From: Streptomyces sp. NBC_00490
Lineage (GTDB): Bacteria; Actinomycetota; Actinomycetes; Streptomycetales; Streptomycetaceae
DNA: 64,000 nucleotides
NCBI RefSeq assembly: GCF_036013645.1
Contig: NZ_CP107869.1
Span: 6,882,001-6,946,000, forward strand
Direction of reading: 5' to 3'
The translations under genes were made by a program, and so were the position numbers. Numbering within the stretch: the stretch's first letter is position 1; each line of letters starts with the position of its first letter. A model generated the notes under the pieces. The model did no database searches and was not told the origin of the DNA. It saw only the letters and a program-made list of their open reading frames with translations. Shown here one piece after another: positions 17,199 through 25,547 of the stretch.

Positions 17199-17238
17199 AC
17201 TCTAGGGCGTGGGCGGGGCGGTCGGCACGCTGCTGCAC

Positions 17239-18489
17239 ATGACGGACGACACCCTCACCGCCGCCCCGCCCACCGGCTACGGCCGCGTCTTCGCCGTACG
17301 GGAGTTCCGCGCGGTCTTCGTGGCGCATCTGCTCTCCCTGTTGGGTGTCGTGGTCAGCGAGATCGCGCTCTCGGTCCTCGTCTACGACCTGACGGGCTCG
17401 CCCCTGATGAGCGCGCTGGCGTTCGCGCTCGGATTCCTCCCGTACGTCGTCGGCGGCACCCTGCTCGCGGGGATCGCCGACCGCTTTCCGGCCCGGCGGG
17501 TGCTGGTGGTGTGCGACCTGGTGTGCGCGGCGTGCGTGTTGCCGATGGCGGCGCCGGGGGCGGGCATCGGGCTGCTGCTGGCGCTGCGGTGCTGTCTGGC
17601 GGTGGTGGCGCCGGTGTTCCAGGGGACGCGGATGGCGACGCTGGCCGACATCCTCGGGGACGGCGATCTGTTCGTCCTGGGTCGCTCGCTGCTGCGGATC
17701 GTGTCGCAGAGCGCGCTGCTCGTGGGGTATGGGGTGGGCGGCCTGCTGCTGACCGTGGTGGCGCCCCGGCATGCGCTGCTGATCACGGTGGCCACGTTCT
17801 GCGCGTCGGCGGTGCTGCTGCGGTTCGGTACGCGGCGGCGGCCGGCGCGGGCGGGGGCCGGGACGGCGCTGGTGACGGAGTCGCTGAAGGGCGCGCGGCA
17901 GGTGTTCGCGAACCGCAGGGTCCGGGTGCTGCTGTTCCTCTTCTGGGTGCCGCCGATGTTCTCGGTGGTGCCGGAGGCGCTGGCGGCGCCGTACGCGGAC
18001 GATCTGGGCGCGGGGTCGGTGGGGCTGGGGCTGCTGATGTGCGCGCTGCCGGTGGGCACGATCGCGGGGGAGCTGTGGGCGGGGGCGCGGCTGGGGCCGG
18101 CGGCCCGGGAACGGATCGCGTTGCCGCTGGTGGGCGTGACGCTGGTGCCGTACGTGGCGTATGTGCTGCACCCGGGGCTGTCCGTCTCCCTGCTGGTGTT
18201 GGTGCTGTCGGGGGCGGGGTCGGCGTACACGCTGGGCCTGGACCAGTGGTTCGTGCGGGCGGTGCCGGAGGAGCTGCGGGGCCGGGCGATGACGCTGCTG
18301 ACGGCCGGCCTGATGACGATCCAGGGCGTGGGAATGGCGCTGGCGGGGGTGGTGGCCGAGTTCGCGGGGGTCGCGGGGACCGTGGCGGGGGCGGGAGTGC
18401 TGGGCACGGCGTGCTGTGTGCTGCTGGCCGTGGCGGCCCGCCGGACCGAATGCCAAGACGGGGCTGACCAGCATGTGACCGGCCGGTAA
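17239..18489 (+). CDS. MFS exporter
   Basis: A 416-residue membrane protein with about twelve helices. The MFS loop GIADRFPARRVLVV follows helix 2. The family resembles the drug-export group near EntS/MefA (AFALGFLPYVVGGTLLAGIAD). ATG at 17239 gives MTDDTLTAAPPTGYGRVF, the usual start for the group; GTG at 17209 is possible but lacks support. It is divergently paired with the ArsR-type regulator and followed 12 bases later by a MarR gene, so export of a toxic compound under local control is likely (inference). Confidence 0.85.
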   Translation: MTDDTLTAAPPTGYGRVFAVREFRAVFVAHLLSLLGVVVSEIALSVLVYDLTGSPLMSALAFALGFLPYVVGGTLLAGIADRFPARRVLVVCDLVCAACVLPMAAPGAGIGLLLALRCCLAVVAPVFQGTRMATLADILGDGDLFVLGRSLLRIVSQSALLVGYGVGGLLLTVVAPRHALLITVATFCASAVLLRFGTRRRPARAGAGTALVTESLKGARQVFANRRVRVLLFLFWVPPMFSVVPEALAAPYADDLGAGSVGLGLLMCALPVGTIAGELWAGARLGPAARERIALPLVGVTLVPYVAYVLHPGLSVSLLVLVLSGAGSAYTLGLDQWFVRAVPEELRGRAMTLLTAGLMTIQGVGMALAGVVAEFAGVAGTVAGAGVLGTACCVLLAVAARRTECQDGADQHVTGR

Positions 18490-18500
18490 GGTCTGGTGCC

Positions 18501-19010
18501 GTGCCGAAGCCGCTCAGTCTTCCCTTCGATCCCATCGCCCGCGCCGACGAACTCTGGAAGCAGCGCTGGGGAAACGTGCCGTCCATGGCCGCGATCACCT
18601 CGATCATGCGCGCCCACCAGATCCTCCTCGCCGAGGTCGACGCGGTCGTCAAGCCCTACGGACTGACCTTCGCGCGCTACGAGGCCCTGGTCCTGCTCAC
18701 CTTCTCCAAGGCCGGCGAGCTGACCATGTCCAAGATCGGCGAACGTCTGATGGTCCACCCCACGTCGGTCACCAACACGGTCGACCGCCTGGTGAAATCG
18801 GGCCTCGTGGACAGAAAGCCCAACCCCAACGACGGCCGCGGCACACTCGCCGTCATCACCGAAAAGGGCCGCGAGGTCGTCGAATCCGCCACCCGCGACC
18901 TCATGGCCATGGACTTCGGACTCGGCGTCTACGACGCGGAGGAATGCGCCGAACTCTTCGCGATGCTCAGACCCCTACGGGTGGCGGCGCACGACTTCGA
19001 CGAGGGCTGA
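18501..19010 (+). CDS. MarR-family regulator
   Basis: A 169-residue winged-helix regulator. The DNA-binding part reads KAGELTMSKIGERLMVHPTS and VTNTVDRLVKSGLVDRK, with wing NPNDGRGTLAVITEKG. The N-terminus (FDPIARADELWKQRWG) and Met/Ala-rich helices form the dimer interface. GTG at 18501 follows the MFS stop by 12 bases, so the two may be cotranscribed. I recall an orthologue beside icmA in S. coelicolor; regulation of acyl-CoA metabolism would fit that position but is not shown here. Confidence 0.88.
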   Translation: MPKPLSLPFDPIARADELWKQRWGNVPSMAAITSIMRAHQILLAEVDAVVKPYGLTFARYEALVLLTFSKAGELTMSKIGERLMVHPTSVTNTVDRLVKSGLVDRKPNPNDGRGTLAVITEKGREVVESATRDLMAMDFGLGVYDAEECAELFAMLRPLRVAAHDFDEG

Positions 19011-19170
19011 GGCGGTCGGTCAACCCGCGGGAGCGGATCGCACCTGAAGGTGATCTCACCCGCGCATGATCGATACGGCAGCCAGGGGCCGATGTTTTCC
19101 CTGCGATCTTGTTGGGCGGTCATCGTCCGGGCGATGGAGTCCGGGCCCAACAGGAACAGGGGAATCCGCC

Positions 19171-19650
19171 GTGTCGAAGCTTCGTACTGCCACTCGTCGC
19201 TTACTGACCGCCGGGAGCGCCGTCGCGGTCATCGGTGCCGTGACACTGGGCGCCGGAGGAGTGGCGAGGGCCAGCGCCACCGGGACCACCGCGATCGGGA
19301 CGTTCGACTACGACCTGCGCGGGGCGGGGGTGAAGGTCCCCGTGGGGTGCTTCCTGACGCACTCCATCGACGGCTCGGGCAAGCGCATCACGAGCCAGTT
19401 GGCGGGCGTGGACTGCATGGGACTCGCGGCGACCTTCTCCAAGTTCTGCAACTGGAGGATCGACTTCACCTACGCGGACACCGGCAACCGGACGTACAAG
19501 ACCGCCCGCGGCAAGACGCACACCGAATGCCGTCGCGATCCGCTGCGACGCAACTCCGCGCAGACGCTGCCGAAGTACGGAAAGGCCTGCGCGAGGTTCT
19601 ACGTGAACGGCAAGCTGCGCGCCACGCAGTGCCACTTCATCACGAAGTGA
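19171..19650 (+). CDS. Small secreted six-cysteine protein
   Basis: A 159-residue protein with a clear signal peptide (LRTATRRLLTAGSAVAVIGA, cleavage near ARA-SA). The mature part of about 120 residues has six cysteines (GCFL, DCMG, FCNW, ECRR, ACAR, QCHF), enough for three disulfides, and ends in basic FYVNGKLRATQCHFITK. GTG at 19171 follows ACAGGGGAATC. I do not recognise a family. It is flanked by the MarR gene and, convergently with a three-base gap, by the DUF3817 gene. Confidence 0.75.
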   Translation: MSKLRTATRRLLTAGSAVAVIGAVTLGAGGVARASATGTTAIGTFDYDLRGAGVKVPVGCFLTHSIDGSGKRITSQLAGVDCMGLAATFSKFCNWRIDFTYADTGNRTYKTARGKTHTECRRDPLRRNSAQTLPKYGKACARFYVNGKLRATQCHFITK

Positions 19651-19653
19651 GCG

Positions 19654-19995
19654 TCAGGCCGCGGCGGTCTTCGGGGCGGGGTCGTCGATCACGAGCGGTG
19701 TGACCTCCCGGGTCACCTTGCGCTCGACGAAGAAGGCGGCGGTCGGAACCGTGCCGGCGAGGAGCACCCAGGCGAGGCGGCCCAGCGGCATCTTCGCCTT
19801 GGTGCCCAGGTCGAAGGCGAAGACCAGGTAGATGACGTACAGCCAGCCGTGGGCGATGCCGACCACCGAGACGAAGCCGTCGAACCCGTCCAGGCCCAGC
19901 AGTCGCTTCCCGATCACGCCGATCGTCAGCAGGATGAGCAGGACGGCGGTGACGTAGGCCATCACCCGGTAGCGGGTCAGGACGCTCTTCTTCAT
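19654..19995 (-). CDS. DUF3817 membrane protein
   Basis: A 113-residue protein with three hydrophobic helices (AYVTAVLLILLTIGVIG, VGIAHGWLYVIYLVFAFDLG, LAWVLLAGTVPTAAFFVERK). The motifs HGWLYVIYL and PTAAFFVERKV identify DUF3817 and parallel the [20 protein letters not shown] of the copy at 9701. The function is unknown. It starts 64 bases from icmA in the opposite direction, so the palindrome at 20029 may control both. Confidence 0.85.
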   Translation of the reverse strand: MKKSVLTRYRVMAYVTAVLLILLTIGVIGKRLLGLDGFDGFVSVVGIAHGWLYVIYLVFAFDLGTKAKMPLGRLAWVLLAGTVPTAAFFVERKVTREVTPLVIDDPAPKTAAA

Positions 19996-20028
19996 GCCGT
20001 CGAGAGTAACGGGTGGGTTGCCGTCGAC

Positions 20029-20052
20029 ATTTACTAGGACGTCCTAGTAAAT
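20029..20052. promoter_or_regulatory. 24-bp perfect palindrome before icmA
   Basis: ATTTACTAGGAC is followed immediately by its exact reverse complement, ending seven bases before the icmA start. The size and position are those of a TetR- or MarR-type operator covering the transcription start. TetR (21736-22374) and MarR (18501-19010) genes are nearby candidates for the protein that binds it. Confidence 0.65.
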
Positions 20053-20059
20053 TCGAAGC

Positions 20060-21760
20060 ATGGACGCTGACGCCATCGAAGAGGGCCGCCGACGGTGGCA
20101 GGCCCGGTACGACGCCTCGCGTAAGCGGGAGGCGGACTTCACCACGTTGTCCGGGGATGCCGTGGAGCCGGTGTACGGGCCCCGGGCGGGGGACCGGTAT
20201 GACGGGTTCGAGCGGATCGGGTGGCCGGGGGAGTATCCGTTCACGCGGGGGCTCTATCCGACCGGGTACCGGGGGCGCACGTGGACCATCCGGCAGTTCG
20301 CCGGGTTCGGGAACGCCGAGCAGACCAACGAGCGGTACAAGAAGATCCTCGCCAACGGGGGCGGGGGGCTGTCCGTCGCTTTTGACATGCCGACCCTCAT
20401 GGGGCGGGACTCCGACGACCCCCGGGCGCTCGGCGAGGTCGGGCACTGCGGGGTCGCCATCGACTCGGCCGCCGACATGGAGGTGCTGTTCAAGGACATC
20501 CCGCTCGGGGACGTCACCACCTCCATGACCATCAGCGGGCCCGCTGTTCCCGTCTTCTGCATGTACCTCGTCGCCGCCGAGCGGCAGGGTGTCGATCCCG
20601 GGGTGCTCAACGGCACGCTCCAGACCGACATCTTCAAGGAGTACATCGCGCAGAAGGAGTGGCTCTTCCAGCCCGAGCCCCATCTGCGGCTCATCGGGGA
20701 TCTCATGGAGTACTGCGCGCAGGGCATCCCCGCGTACAAGCCGCTCTCCGTCTCCGGGTACCACATCCGCGAAGCGGGATCGACGGCCGCGCAGGAGCTC
20801 GCCTACACGCTCGCCGACGGGTTCGGGTACGTGGAGCTGGGGCTGAGCCGCGGACTCGACGTCGAGGTCTTCGCGCCCGGGCTCTCCTTCTTCTTCGACG
20901 CCCACGTCGATTTCTTCGAGGAGATCGCCAAGTTCCGCGCGGCCCGCAGGATCTGGGCGAGGTGGATGCGGGACGTGTACGGGGCGCGGAGCGACAAGGC
21001 GCAGTGGCTGCGCTTCCACACCCAGACCGCCGGGGTCTCGCTGACCGCGCAGCAGCCGTACAACAACGTCGTACGGACGGCCGTCGAGGCGCTCGCGGCC
21101 GTGCTCGGCGGCACCAACTCCCTGCACACCAACGCCCTCGACGAGACCCTCGCGCTCCCGTCCGAGCAGGCCGCGGAGATCGCGCTGCGGACCCAGCAGG
21201 TACTCATGGAGGAGACCGGGGTCGCCAACGTGGCGGATCCGCTGGGCGGTTCGTGGTACGTGGAGCAGCTGACGGACCGTATCGAGGCCGACGCCGAGAA
21301 GATCTTCGAGCAGATCAAGGAGCGGGGGCTGCGGGCCCATCCCGACGGGCGGCATCCCATCGGGCCCATCACCTCCGGCATCCTGCGCGGCATCGAGGAC
21401 GGCTGGTTCACCGGCGAGATCGCCGAGTCCGCGTTCCAGTACCAACGGTCCCTGGAGAAGGGCGACAAGAGGGTCGTCGGCGTCAACGTCCACCACGGCT
21501 CCGTCACCGGCGACCTGGAGATCCTGCGGGTCAGCCACGAGGTGGAGCGGGAGCAGGTGCGCGTGCTGGGTGCCCGCAAGGGCGCGCGGGACGAGGCCGC
21601 GGTACGCACCGCCCTCGACGCGATGCTCGCCTCCGCGCGGGACGGCGGCAACATGATCGGGCCGATGCTGGACGCCGTACGGGCCGAAGCGACCCTCGGT
21701 GAGATCTGCGGGGTGCTGCGGGACGAGTGGGGCGTCTATACGGAGCCGGCGGGGTTCTGA
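20060..21760 (+). CDS. icmA: Isobutyryl-CoA mutase large subunit
   Basis: A 566-residue B12-dependent mutase subunit that interconverts isobutyryl-CoA and n-butyryl-CoA, working with the small cobalamin-binding IcmB (not in this window). The substrate-size residues that separate it from methylmalonyl-CoA mutase are present: F80 (WTIRQFAGFG) in place of Tyr and Q198 (KEYIAQKEW) in place of Arg. The length matches known IcmA, and there is no C-terminal B12 domain. ATG at 20060 has only GAAG nearby. The gene overlaps the convergent TetR gene by 25 bases. It feeds valine catabolism and butyryl/methylmalonyl precursors for polyketides. Confidence 0.95.
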   Translation: MDADAIEEGRRRWQARYDASRKREADFTTLSGDAVEPVYGPRAGDRYDGFERIGWPGEYPFTRGLYPTGYRGRTWTIRQFAGFGNAEQTNERYKKILANGGGGLSVAFDMPTLMGRDSDDPRALGEVGHCGVAIDSAADMEVLFKDIPLGDVTTSMTISGPAVPVFCMYLVAAERQGVDPGVLNGTLQTDIFKEYIAQKEWLFQPEPHLRLIGDLMEYCAQGIPAYKPLSVSGYHIREAGSTAAQELAYTLADGFGYVELGLSRGLDVEVFAPGLSFFFDAHVDFFEEIAKFRAARRIWARWMRDVYGARSDKAQWLRFHTQTAGVSLTAQQPYNNVVRTAVEALAAVLGGTNSLHTNALDETLALPSEQAAEIALRTQQVLMEETGVANVADPLGGSWYVEQLTDRIEADAEKIFEQIKERGLRAHPDGRHPIGPITSGILRGIEDGWFTGEIAESAFQYQRSLEKGDKRVVGVNVHHGSVTGDLEILRVSHEVEREQVRVLGARKGARDEAAVRTALDAMLASARDGGNMIGPMLDAVRAEATLGEICGVLRDEWGVYTEPAGF

Positions 21761-22374
21761 GCGGAGGTCAGCCCCAGGAGCAGCACCCTCGTGAAGCTCC
21801 GTACCCACTCCTCGTCCGCCGCGCCCGCGCTCACCAGGGTGCGGTGGACGACGGCGCCCGCGACGACGTCGAAGATGAGGTCCACCGTGCGCGCGGCTTC
21901 CTCCGGATCGGGCTCCGGGGGAAGTTCCCCGCGTTGTTCGGCGCGGGCGCGGCCCTCCAGCACGAGCCGTTTCTGGCGTTCGACGATCGACTCGCGGATG
22001 CGTTCGCGCAGGACCTCGTCGCGGGTGGACTCGGCGATCACCGCCATCAGGCCGCTCTTGGCCTCCGGGCGGTCCAGGATCCGTGCGAACTGCAGGACCA
22101 CGCCCTCGATGTCGGCGGCGAGTGTGCCGCGGTCGGGGAGTTCCAGTTCGTCGAAGAGTTCCGCCACCGCGTCGACGACCAGTTCGTTCTTGCCCGCCCA
22201 GCGACGGTAGAGCGTCGTTTTCGCGACCCCCGCGCGGGCCGCCACGTCTCCCAGGGTGAGCTTGGACCAGCCCAGTTCCACGAGAGCCTCACGGGTCGCC
22301 GCGAGGATCGCCGCGTCCGCGGTGGCGCTGCGGGGGCGTCCTGTGGCCCGCGGGGCGGGAGTGCGGCTCTGCAT
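21736..22374 (-). CDS. TetR-family regulator
   Basis: A 212-residue repressor-type protein. The N-terminal helix-turn-helix reads AAILAATREALVELGWSKLT, then GDVAARAGVAKTTLYRRW (about 20-62). The C-terminal ligand/dimer domain is helical (EAARTVDLIFDVVAGAVVHR, then a TetR_C_11-like end). ATG at 22374. The last 25 bases overlap the 3' end of icmA on the opposite strand. A palindrome at 22458-22474 upstream is a likely autoregulatory site. The ligand is unknown; icmA and its palindrome are possible targets. Confidence 0.9.
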   Translation of the reverse strand: MQSRTPAPRATGRPRSATADAAILAATREALVELGWSKLTLGDVAARAGVAKTTLYRRWAGKNELVVDAVAELFDELELPDRGTLAADIEGVVLQFARILDRPEAKSGLMAVIAESTRDEVLRERIRESIVERQKRLVLEGRARAEQRGELPPEPDPEEAARTVDLIFDVVAGAVVHRTLVSAGAADEEWVRSFTRVLLLGLTSAQNPAGSV

Positions 22375-22457
22375 CCCATGACCATAACCGGCGTTTCCCG
22401 TGCGGCCGTGAGGGAGATCACCGGGCCCGGGTGGCCCCGAGGCACCCCGTGCCATTA

Positions 22458-22474
22458 CGCTACGACCCGTAGCG
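22458..22474. promoter_or_regulatory. Palindrome upstream of TetR gene
   Basis: CGCTACG-ACC-CGTAGCG is a perfect inverted repeat with a 3-bp centre, 84 bases upstream of the TetR start and 105 bases before the thioredoxin/TPR gene. The shape is typical for TetR-family operators. Confidence 0.55.
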
Positions 22475-22578
22475 AAACCACTGGCGCGGGGTGGGGACCC
22501 GGCGCTCGGCAGTACAGAAGCGGTACCGGCTTTCTCAACGCTTTTCACTTGCACGCGCGGACGGGGGAGGATAGACGC

Positions 22579-23559
22579 ATGCAGCCACGGAACATGTCCA
22601 TGAGCGGAGTCGTCGACCTCGCCGCGGTGAAGGCGGCCCAGGAGGCCAAGGAGAAGGCGGAGCAGGCGCGCGCCGCAGCGGCCCGGCAGGGCGGCGGCAC
22701 CGCAGGCGTCTCGCCGGCCGATCTCGTCATCGACGTCGACGAGGCCGGATTCGAGCGGGACGTCCTGCAGCGCTCCACCGAGGTACCGGTCGTCATCGAC
22801 TTCTGGGCCGAGTGGTGCGAGCCCTGCAAGCAGCTCAGCCCGGTGCTGGAGCAGCTCGTCGTCCAGTACAACGGGCGCCTCCTCCTCGCCAAGATCGACG
22901 TCGACGCCAACCAGATGCTGATGCAGCAGTTCGGGGTCCAGGGGATTCCGGCCGTCTTCGCGGTGGTGGCCGGACAGGCCCTGCCGCTCTTCCAGGGAGC
23001 CGCCGGCAAGGAGCAGATCCAGCAGACCCTGGACCAGTTGGTGCAGGTCGCCGAGGAGCGCTTCGGGCTCACCGGGATCACGGTGGACCCCGACGCCCGG
23101 CCCGGTGCCGCGCAGGCCGCCGCGCCCGCGACGCCGGTCGGACCCTACGACGCGCTGCTCGAGGCCGCCGTACAGGCCCTGGACGCGGGGGACTTCGGCG
23201 GTGCGGTGCAGGCGTACAAGAGCGTACTGAGTGACGACCCGGGCAACTCGGAGGCCAAACTGGGCCTCGCCCAGGCCGAGTTGCTCCAGCGGGTGCAGGG
23301 TCTGGACCCGCAGCAGGTCCGCAAGGACGCCGCCGAGAAGCCGGCCGATGTGCCGGCGCAGATCGCCGCCGCCGACCTGGATCTGGTGGGCGGACATGTG
23401 GATGACGCCTTCGGACGGCTCATCGACACCGTGCGGCGCACGTTCGGTGACGACCGGGATGCCGTACGTGTACGGCTGTTGGAGCTCTTCGAGGTCGTCG
23501 GGGCCGATGACCCGCGGGTGGTCGCGGCGCGCCGGGCGCTGGCGCGGGCCCTGTTCTAG
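22579..23559 (+). CDS. Thioredoxin-fold/TPR protein (CnoX/YbbN-like)
   Basis: A 326-residue cytosolic protein. An N-terminal Ala/Lys-rich coiled segment (12-40) precedes a thioredoxin domain (about 50-165) with active site WCEPCK (C80, C83), then the usual cis-Pro IPAVFAVV. A C-terminal TPR-like helical region follows (AALDAGDFGGAVQAYKSVLS-type repeats, about 190-326). This domain order is that of CnoX/YbbN, a holdase that hands clients to DnaK/GroEL. Unlike E. coli CnoX, both catalytic cysteines are present, so redox activity is possible. ATG at 22579 follows GGGGAGG. Confidence 0.9.
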   Translation: MQPRNMSMSGVVDLAAVKAAQEAKEKAEQARAAAARQGGGTAGVSPADLVIDVDEAGFERDVLQRSTEVPVVIDFWAEWCEPCKQLSPVLEQLVVQYNGRLLLAKIDVDANQMLMQQFGVQGIPAVFAVVAGQALPLFQGAAGKEQIQQTLDQLVQVAEERFGLTGITVDPDARPGAAQAAAPATPVGPYDALLEAAVQALDAGDFGGAVQAYKSVLSDDPGNSEAKLGLAQAELLQRVQGLDPQQVRKDAAEKPADVPAQIAAADLDLVGGHVDDAFGRLIDTVRRTFGDDRDAVRVRLLELFEVVGADDPRVVAARRALARALF

Positions 23560-23658
23560 GGGAGGGGTGCCGACCGGGGCGGGAGCCCCGTTCTGACCAG
23601 TCCCTAAACATCCGGGCCTGTGGTGCCCGAGTGAAAGATTTGCCGACGGAGTGCCACT

Positions 23659-23696
23659 GCGGCCGCGCTTTACCAAATCTTGGTAAACGCGGCCGC
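23659..23696. terminator. Large hairpin after the CnoX-like gene
   Basis: The stem GCGGCCGCG plus TTTACCAA pairs with TTGGTAAA plus CGCGGCCGC around an ATC loop, with one bulged C. It begins 100 bases after the gene. It may be a terminator. The inner TTTACCAA-ATC-TTGGTAAA half also looks like an operator. Confidence 0.5.
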
Positions 23697-23825
23697 TGTT
23701 ACTGCAAGTAAGTTTTGGACGTTGATCTGTCGGTTTCTGTCCGGCGATCAACAATTTTGTCCGGCCCCTTCGCGCCACCCTGAGTCGTCGGCCGAGACCA
23801 GCGGGTCGTTGTTCGGTTATCCGGC

Positions 23826-23843
23826 CGTTACTACCGAGTAACG
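23826..23843. promoter_or_regulatory. Operator-like palindrome
   Basis: CGTTACT-ACCG-AGTAACG, two perfect seven-base halves with a four-base centre, lies about 400 bases upstream of the DUF6230 operon. It has the form of a TetR/MarR-family operator. No transcription start can be placed with confidence. Confidence 0.45.
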
Positions 23844-24224
23844 AAGCCCCTTGTGCGGGCGGCGAGAATGCACCACGATCGGCGACGCTCGGTCCATTCC
23901 CCGCACCCCGACAGCCGGTCGGGCCCGCGGGAACTCCTGGGTCCCCACCGAGTAGAGCAGGCAGCAGTGGTGCCTGCTCTTGGGCAGGGGGGTCTTCGCC
24001 TTCCGGTGAAGCCTGTCCAGCAAGGTTGTGCGTGATGTGCTCAGGCGCGACCAGTGGTTGTCGCTCGGGGGTGATCGCCGGTGATCGGTGCGCGGTTCGC
24101 GCCTCCGAGTACGGGCGCTCCCCTTCCCGAGGACGTAGCACTTCTCCCATCCCTGCCCGGCTGAGCCGTCATGTTCGACAGGGGCAGTCAGGGCCAGGAG
24201 ATGTACGTCCGAGAAGGAGGAAAT

Positions 24225-24860
24225 ATGGAGTCCCAGGTGCGTGGCGGGACCAGATGGAAGCGGTTCGCCGTCGTGATGGTGCCCAGCGTGGCCGCCACGG
24301 CTGCGATAGGTGTCGCCCTCGCGCAGGGCGCTCTCGCCGCGTCGTTCAGTGTGTCGGGCCAGTCGTTCAAGGTCACCGCGGACAAGCTCGTCGGTACGGG
24401 CTTCTCCCAGTACGGTGCGCTTGACTCGGGGTACACCCTCGACGGCAAGAAGACGGCTCACCCCGTCGCGGTCTCGGCGTTCAAGTCGGCCTCGATCACT
24501 GACATGTGTCAGTCCGTGGTCACGCCGAACATCCCGATCCTCGGGTCGGTCAGCCTGATCCTGAAGGCGGGCGGCGGCAGTACTCCCGTCCAGGCCGAGA
24601 ACCTGTACATCGATGTCCAGGACCTCGAGGCCGACGCGACGTTCGAGAACATCGACATCGGTGTGGCCGCCAAGGACGCCAGCAAGGGTCCGGGCATGAA
24701 GGGTGGCGGCGAGCAGGCCAACCCCTTCGGCTTCGCCCAGCAGGCCGACAAGGCCACGCTGACCGACGTGAAGCAGACGGCGTGGGCGACCACTGCCGGA
24801 ACCTTCAAGCTCAGCGGCCTCAAGATGTCGCTGTCGTCAGGTGTCAAGGAGTGCTACTAA
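24225..24860 (+). CDS. DUF6230 surface protein
   Basis: A 211-residue exported protein. A positively charged N-terminus and hydrophobic segment (AVVMVPSVAATAAIGVALAQ) are followed by ALAASFSVSGQSFKV and a beta-rich domain with two cysteines (DMCQSVV and the terminal KECY). I recognise the DUF6230 family. Older annotations call such proteins cholesterol esterase, but no GxSxG lipase motif is present, so I would not use that name. The start ATG at 24225 has a near-perfect AAGGAGG. First gene of an operon with DUF6114 and a Ser/Ala-rich protein. Confidence 0.85.
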   Translation: MESQVRGGTRWKRFAVVMVPSVAATAAIGVALAQGALAASFSVSGQSFKVTADKLVGTGFSQYGALDSGYTLDGKKTAHPVAVSAFKSASITDMCQSVVTPNIPILGSVSLILKAGGGSTPVQAENLYIDVQDLEADATFENIDIGVAAKDASKGPGMKGGGEQANPFGFAQQADKATLTDVKQTAWATTAGTFKLSGLKMSLSSGVKECY

Positions 24861-24869
24861 GCACTCGCT

Positions 24870-24904
24870 GACGGGCGGGGGAGCCGATGGCGCCCCCGCC
24901 CGTC
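24870..24904 (+). terminator. Hairpin within the DUF6230 operon
   Basis: A perfect 12-bp stem, GACGGGCGGGGG with its complement, encloses a second GCC/GGC pairing. It lies ten bases after the first gene of the operon. It could reduce read-through into the next genes or protect the upstream message end. Confidence 0.65.
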
Positions 24905-24977
24905 CACTGTGAAGCGCGGTTCTTCACGTGCCGTACAACTCACCACCACAGCAACGCCGCACCAGGGAGCTGTATCC

Positions 24978-25547
24978 ATGAGCGCCGAGACTCCTGCCGT
25001 ACCCGGCCACGATGAGCACTACATCCGGGTCATCAAGCGGAAGTTCCGCGCCTGGCGGGGCGACCGGCCGTTCTGGGCCGGCCTGTTCGTCCTTCTGGGC
25101 GGAATCCCCATCGCGTACTTCCCTTACGCACACATCCAGATCGGTCACCTGACCCTCGCGATGGCCACCACCGCGGGCGCCGGGTCCCTGATCATCGGCG
25201 TGCTGCTGGTGGTCCTCGGCATCAGCCTCTGGTTCCAGAAGCACGTGCGCACTTTCGCGGGCGTGGCGGCGATCCTGCTGGCCCTGGTGTCCATCCCCGT
25301 GTCCAACCTCGGCGGCTTCCTCGTCGGCTTCCTCTTCGCCCTCGTCGGCGGAGCGATGGCCGTGGCCTGGGTGCCGGGCGGGCCGCCGGTGCAGGAGCCG
25401 GGCCAGGAGGGCACCGCGGGTGAGGGCAGTGCCCCCGAGGGTGCGGTTCCCACGCTCTCCAAGGACGCGTACGACGTCGGTGAGCCGAACGATCTGTCAG
25501 GAACGAGCCCGGCGAACGGGGCGAACGGGAGGCACAGTGCCGGCTGA
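24978..25547 (+). CDS. DUF6114 membrane protein
   Basis: A 189-residue protein with about four membrane helices: FWAGLFVLLGGIPIAYFPYA, then TLAMATTAGAGSLIIGVLLV, a third around TFAGVAAILLALVSIPV and a fourth around GGFLVGFLFALVGGAMAVAW. The hydrophilic C-terminal 55 residues are Gly/Glu/Pro-rich. The pattern matches DUF6114, which is usually encoded beside DUF6230. ATG at 24978 follows CAGGGAGC. Its end overlaps the next gene by 11 bases. A membrane partner for the exported DUF6230 protein is a reasonable guess; nothing more specific can be seen. Confidence 0.85.
   Translation: MSAETPAVPGHDEHYIRVIKRKFRAWRGDRPFWAGLFVLLGGIPIAYFPYAHIQIGHLTLAMATTAGAGSLIIGVLLVVLGISLWFQKHVRTFAGVAAILLALVSIPVSNLGGFLVGFLFALVGGAMAVAWVPGGPPVQEPGQEGTAGEGSAPEGAVPTLSKDAYDVGEPNDLSGTSPANGANGRHSAG

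Larger units (their letters stand above)
23560..24224. other. Gene-free region with several hairpins
   Basis: About 665 bases without a credible gene. In order it holds a weak six-bp hairpin (23575-23590), a large palindromic hairpin (23659-23696), an operator-like palindrome CGTTACT-N4-AGTAACG (23826-23843), a ten-bp hairpin (23954-23980) and the leader of the DUF6230 operon. A long 5' UTR or a small RNA is possible. Confidence 0.6.
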
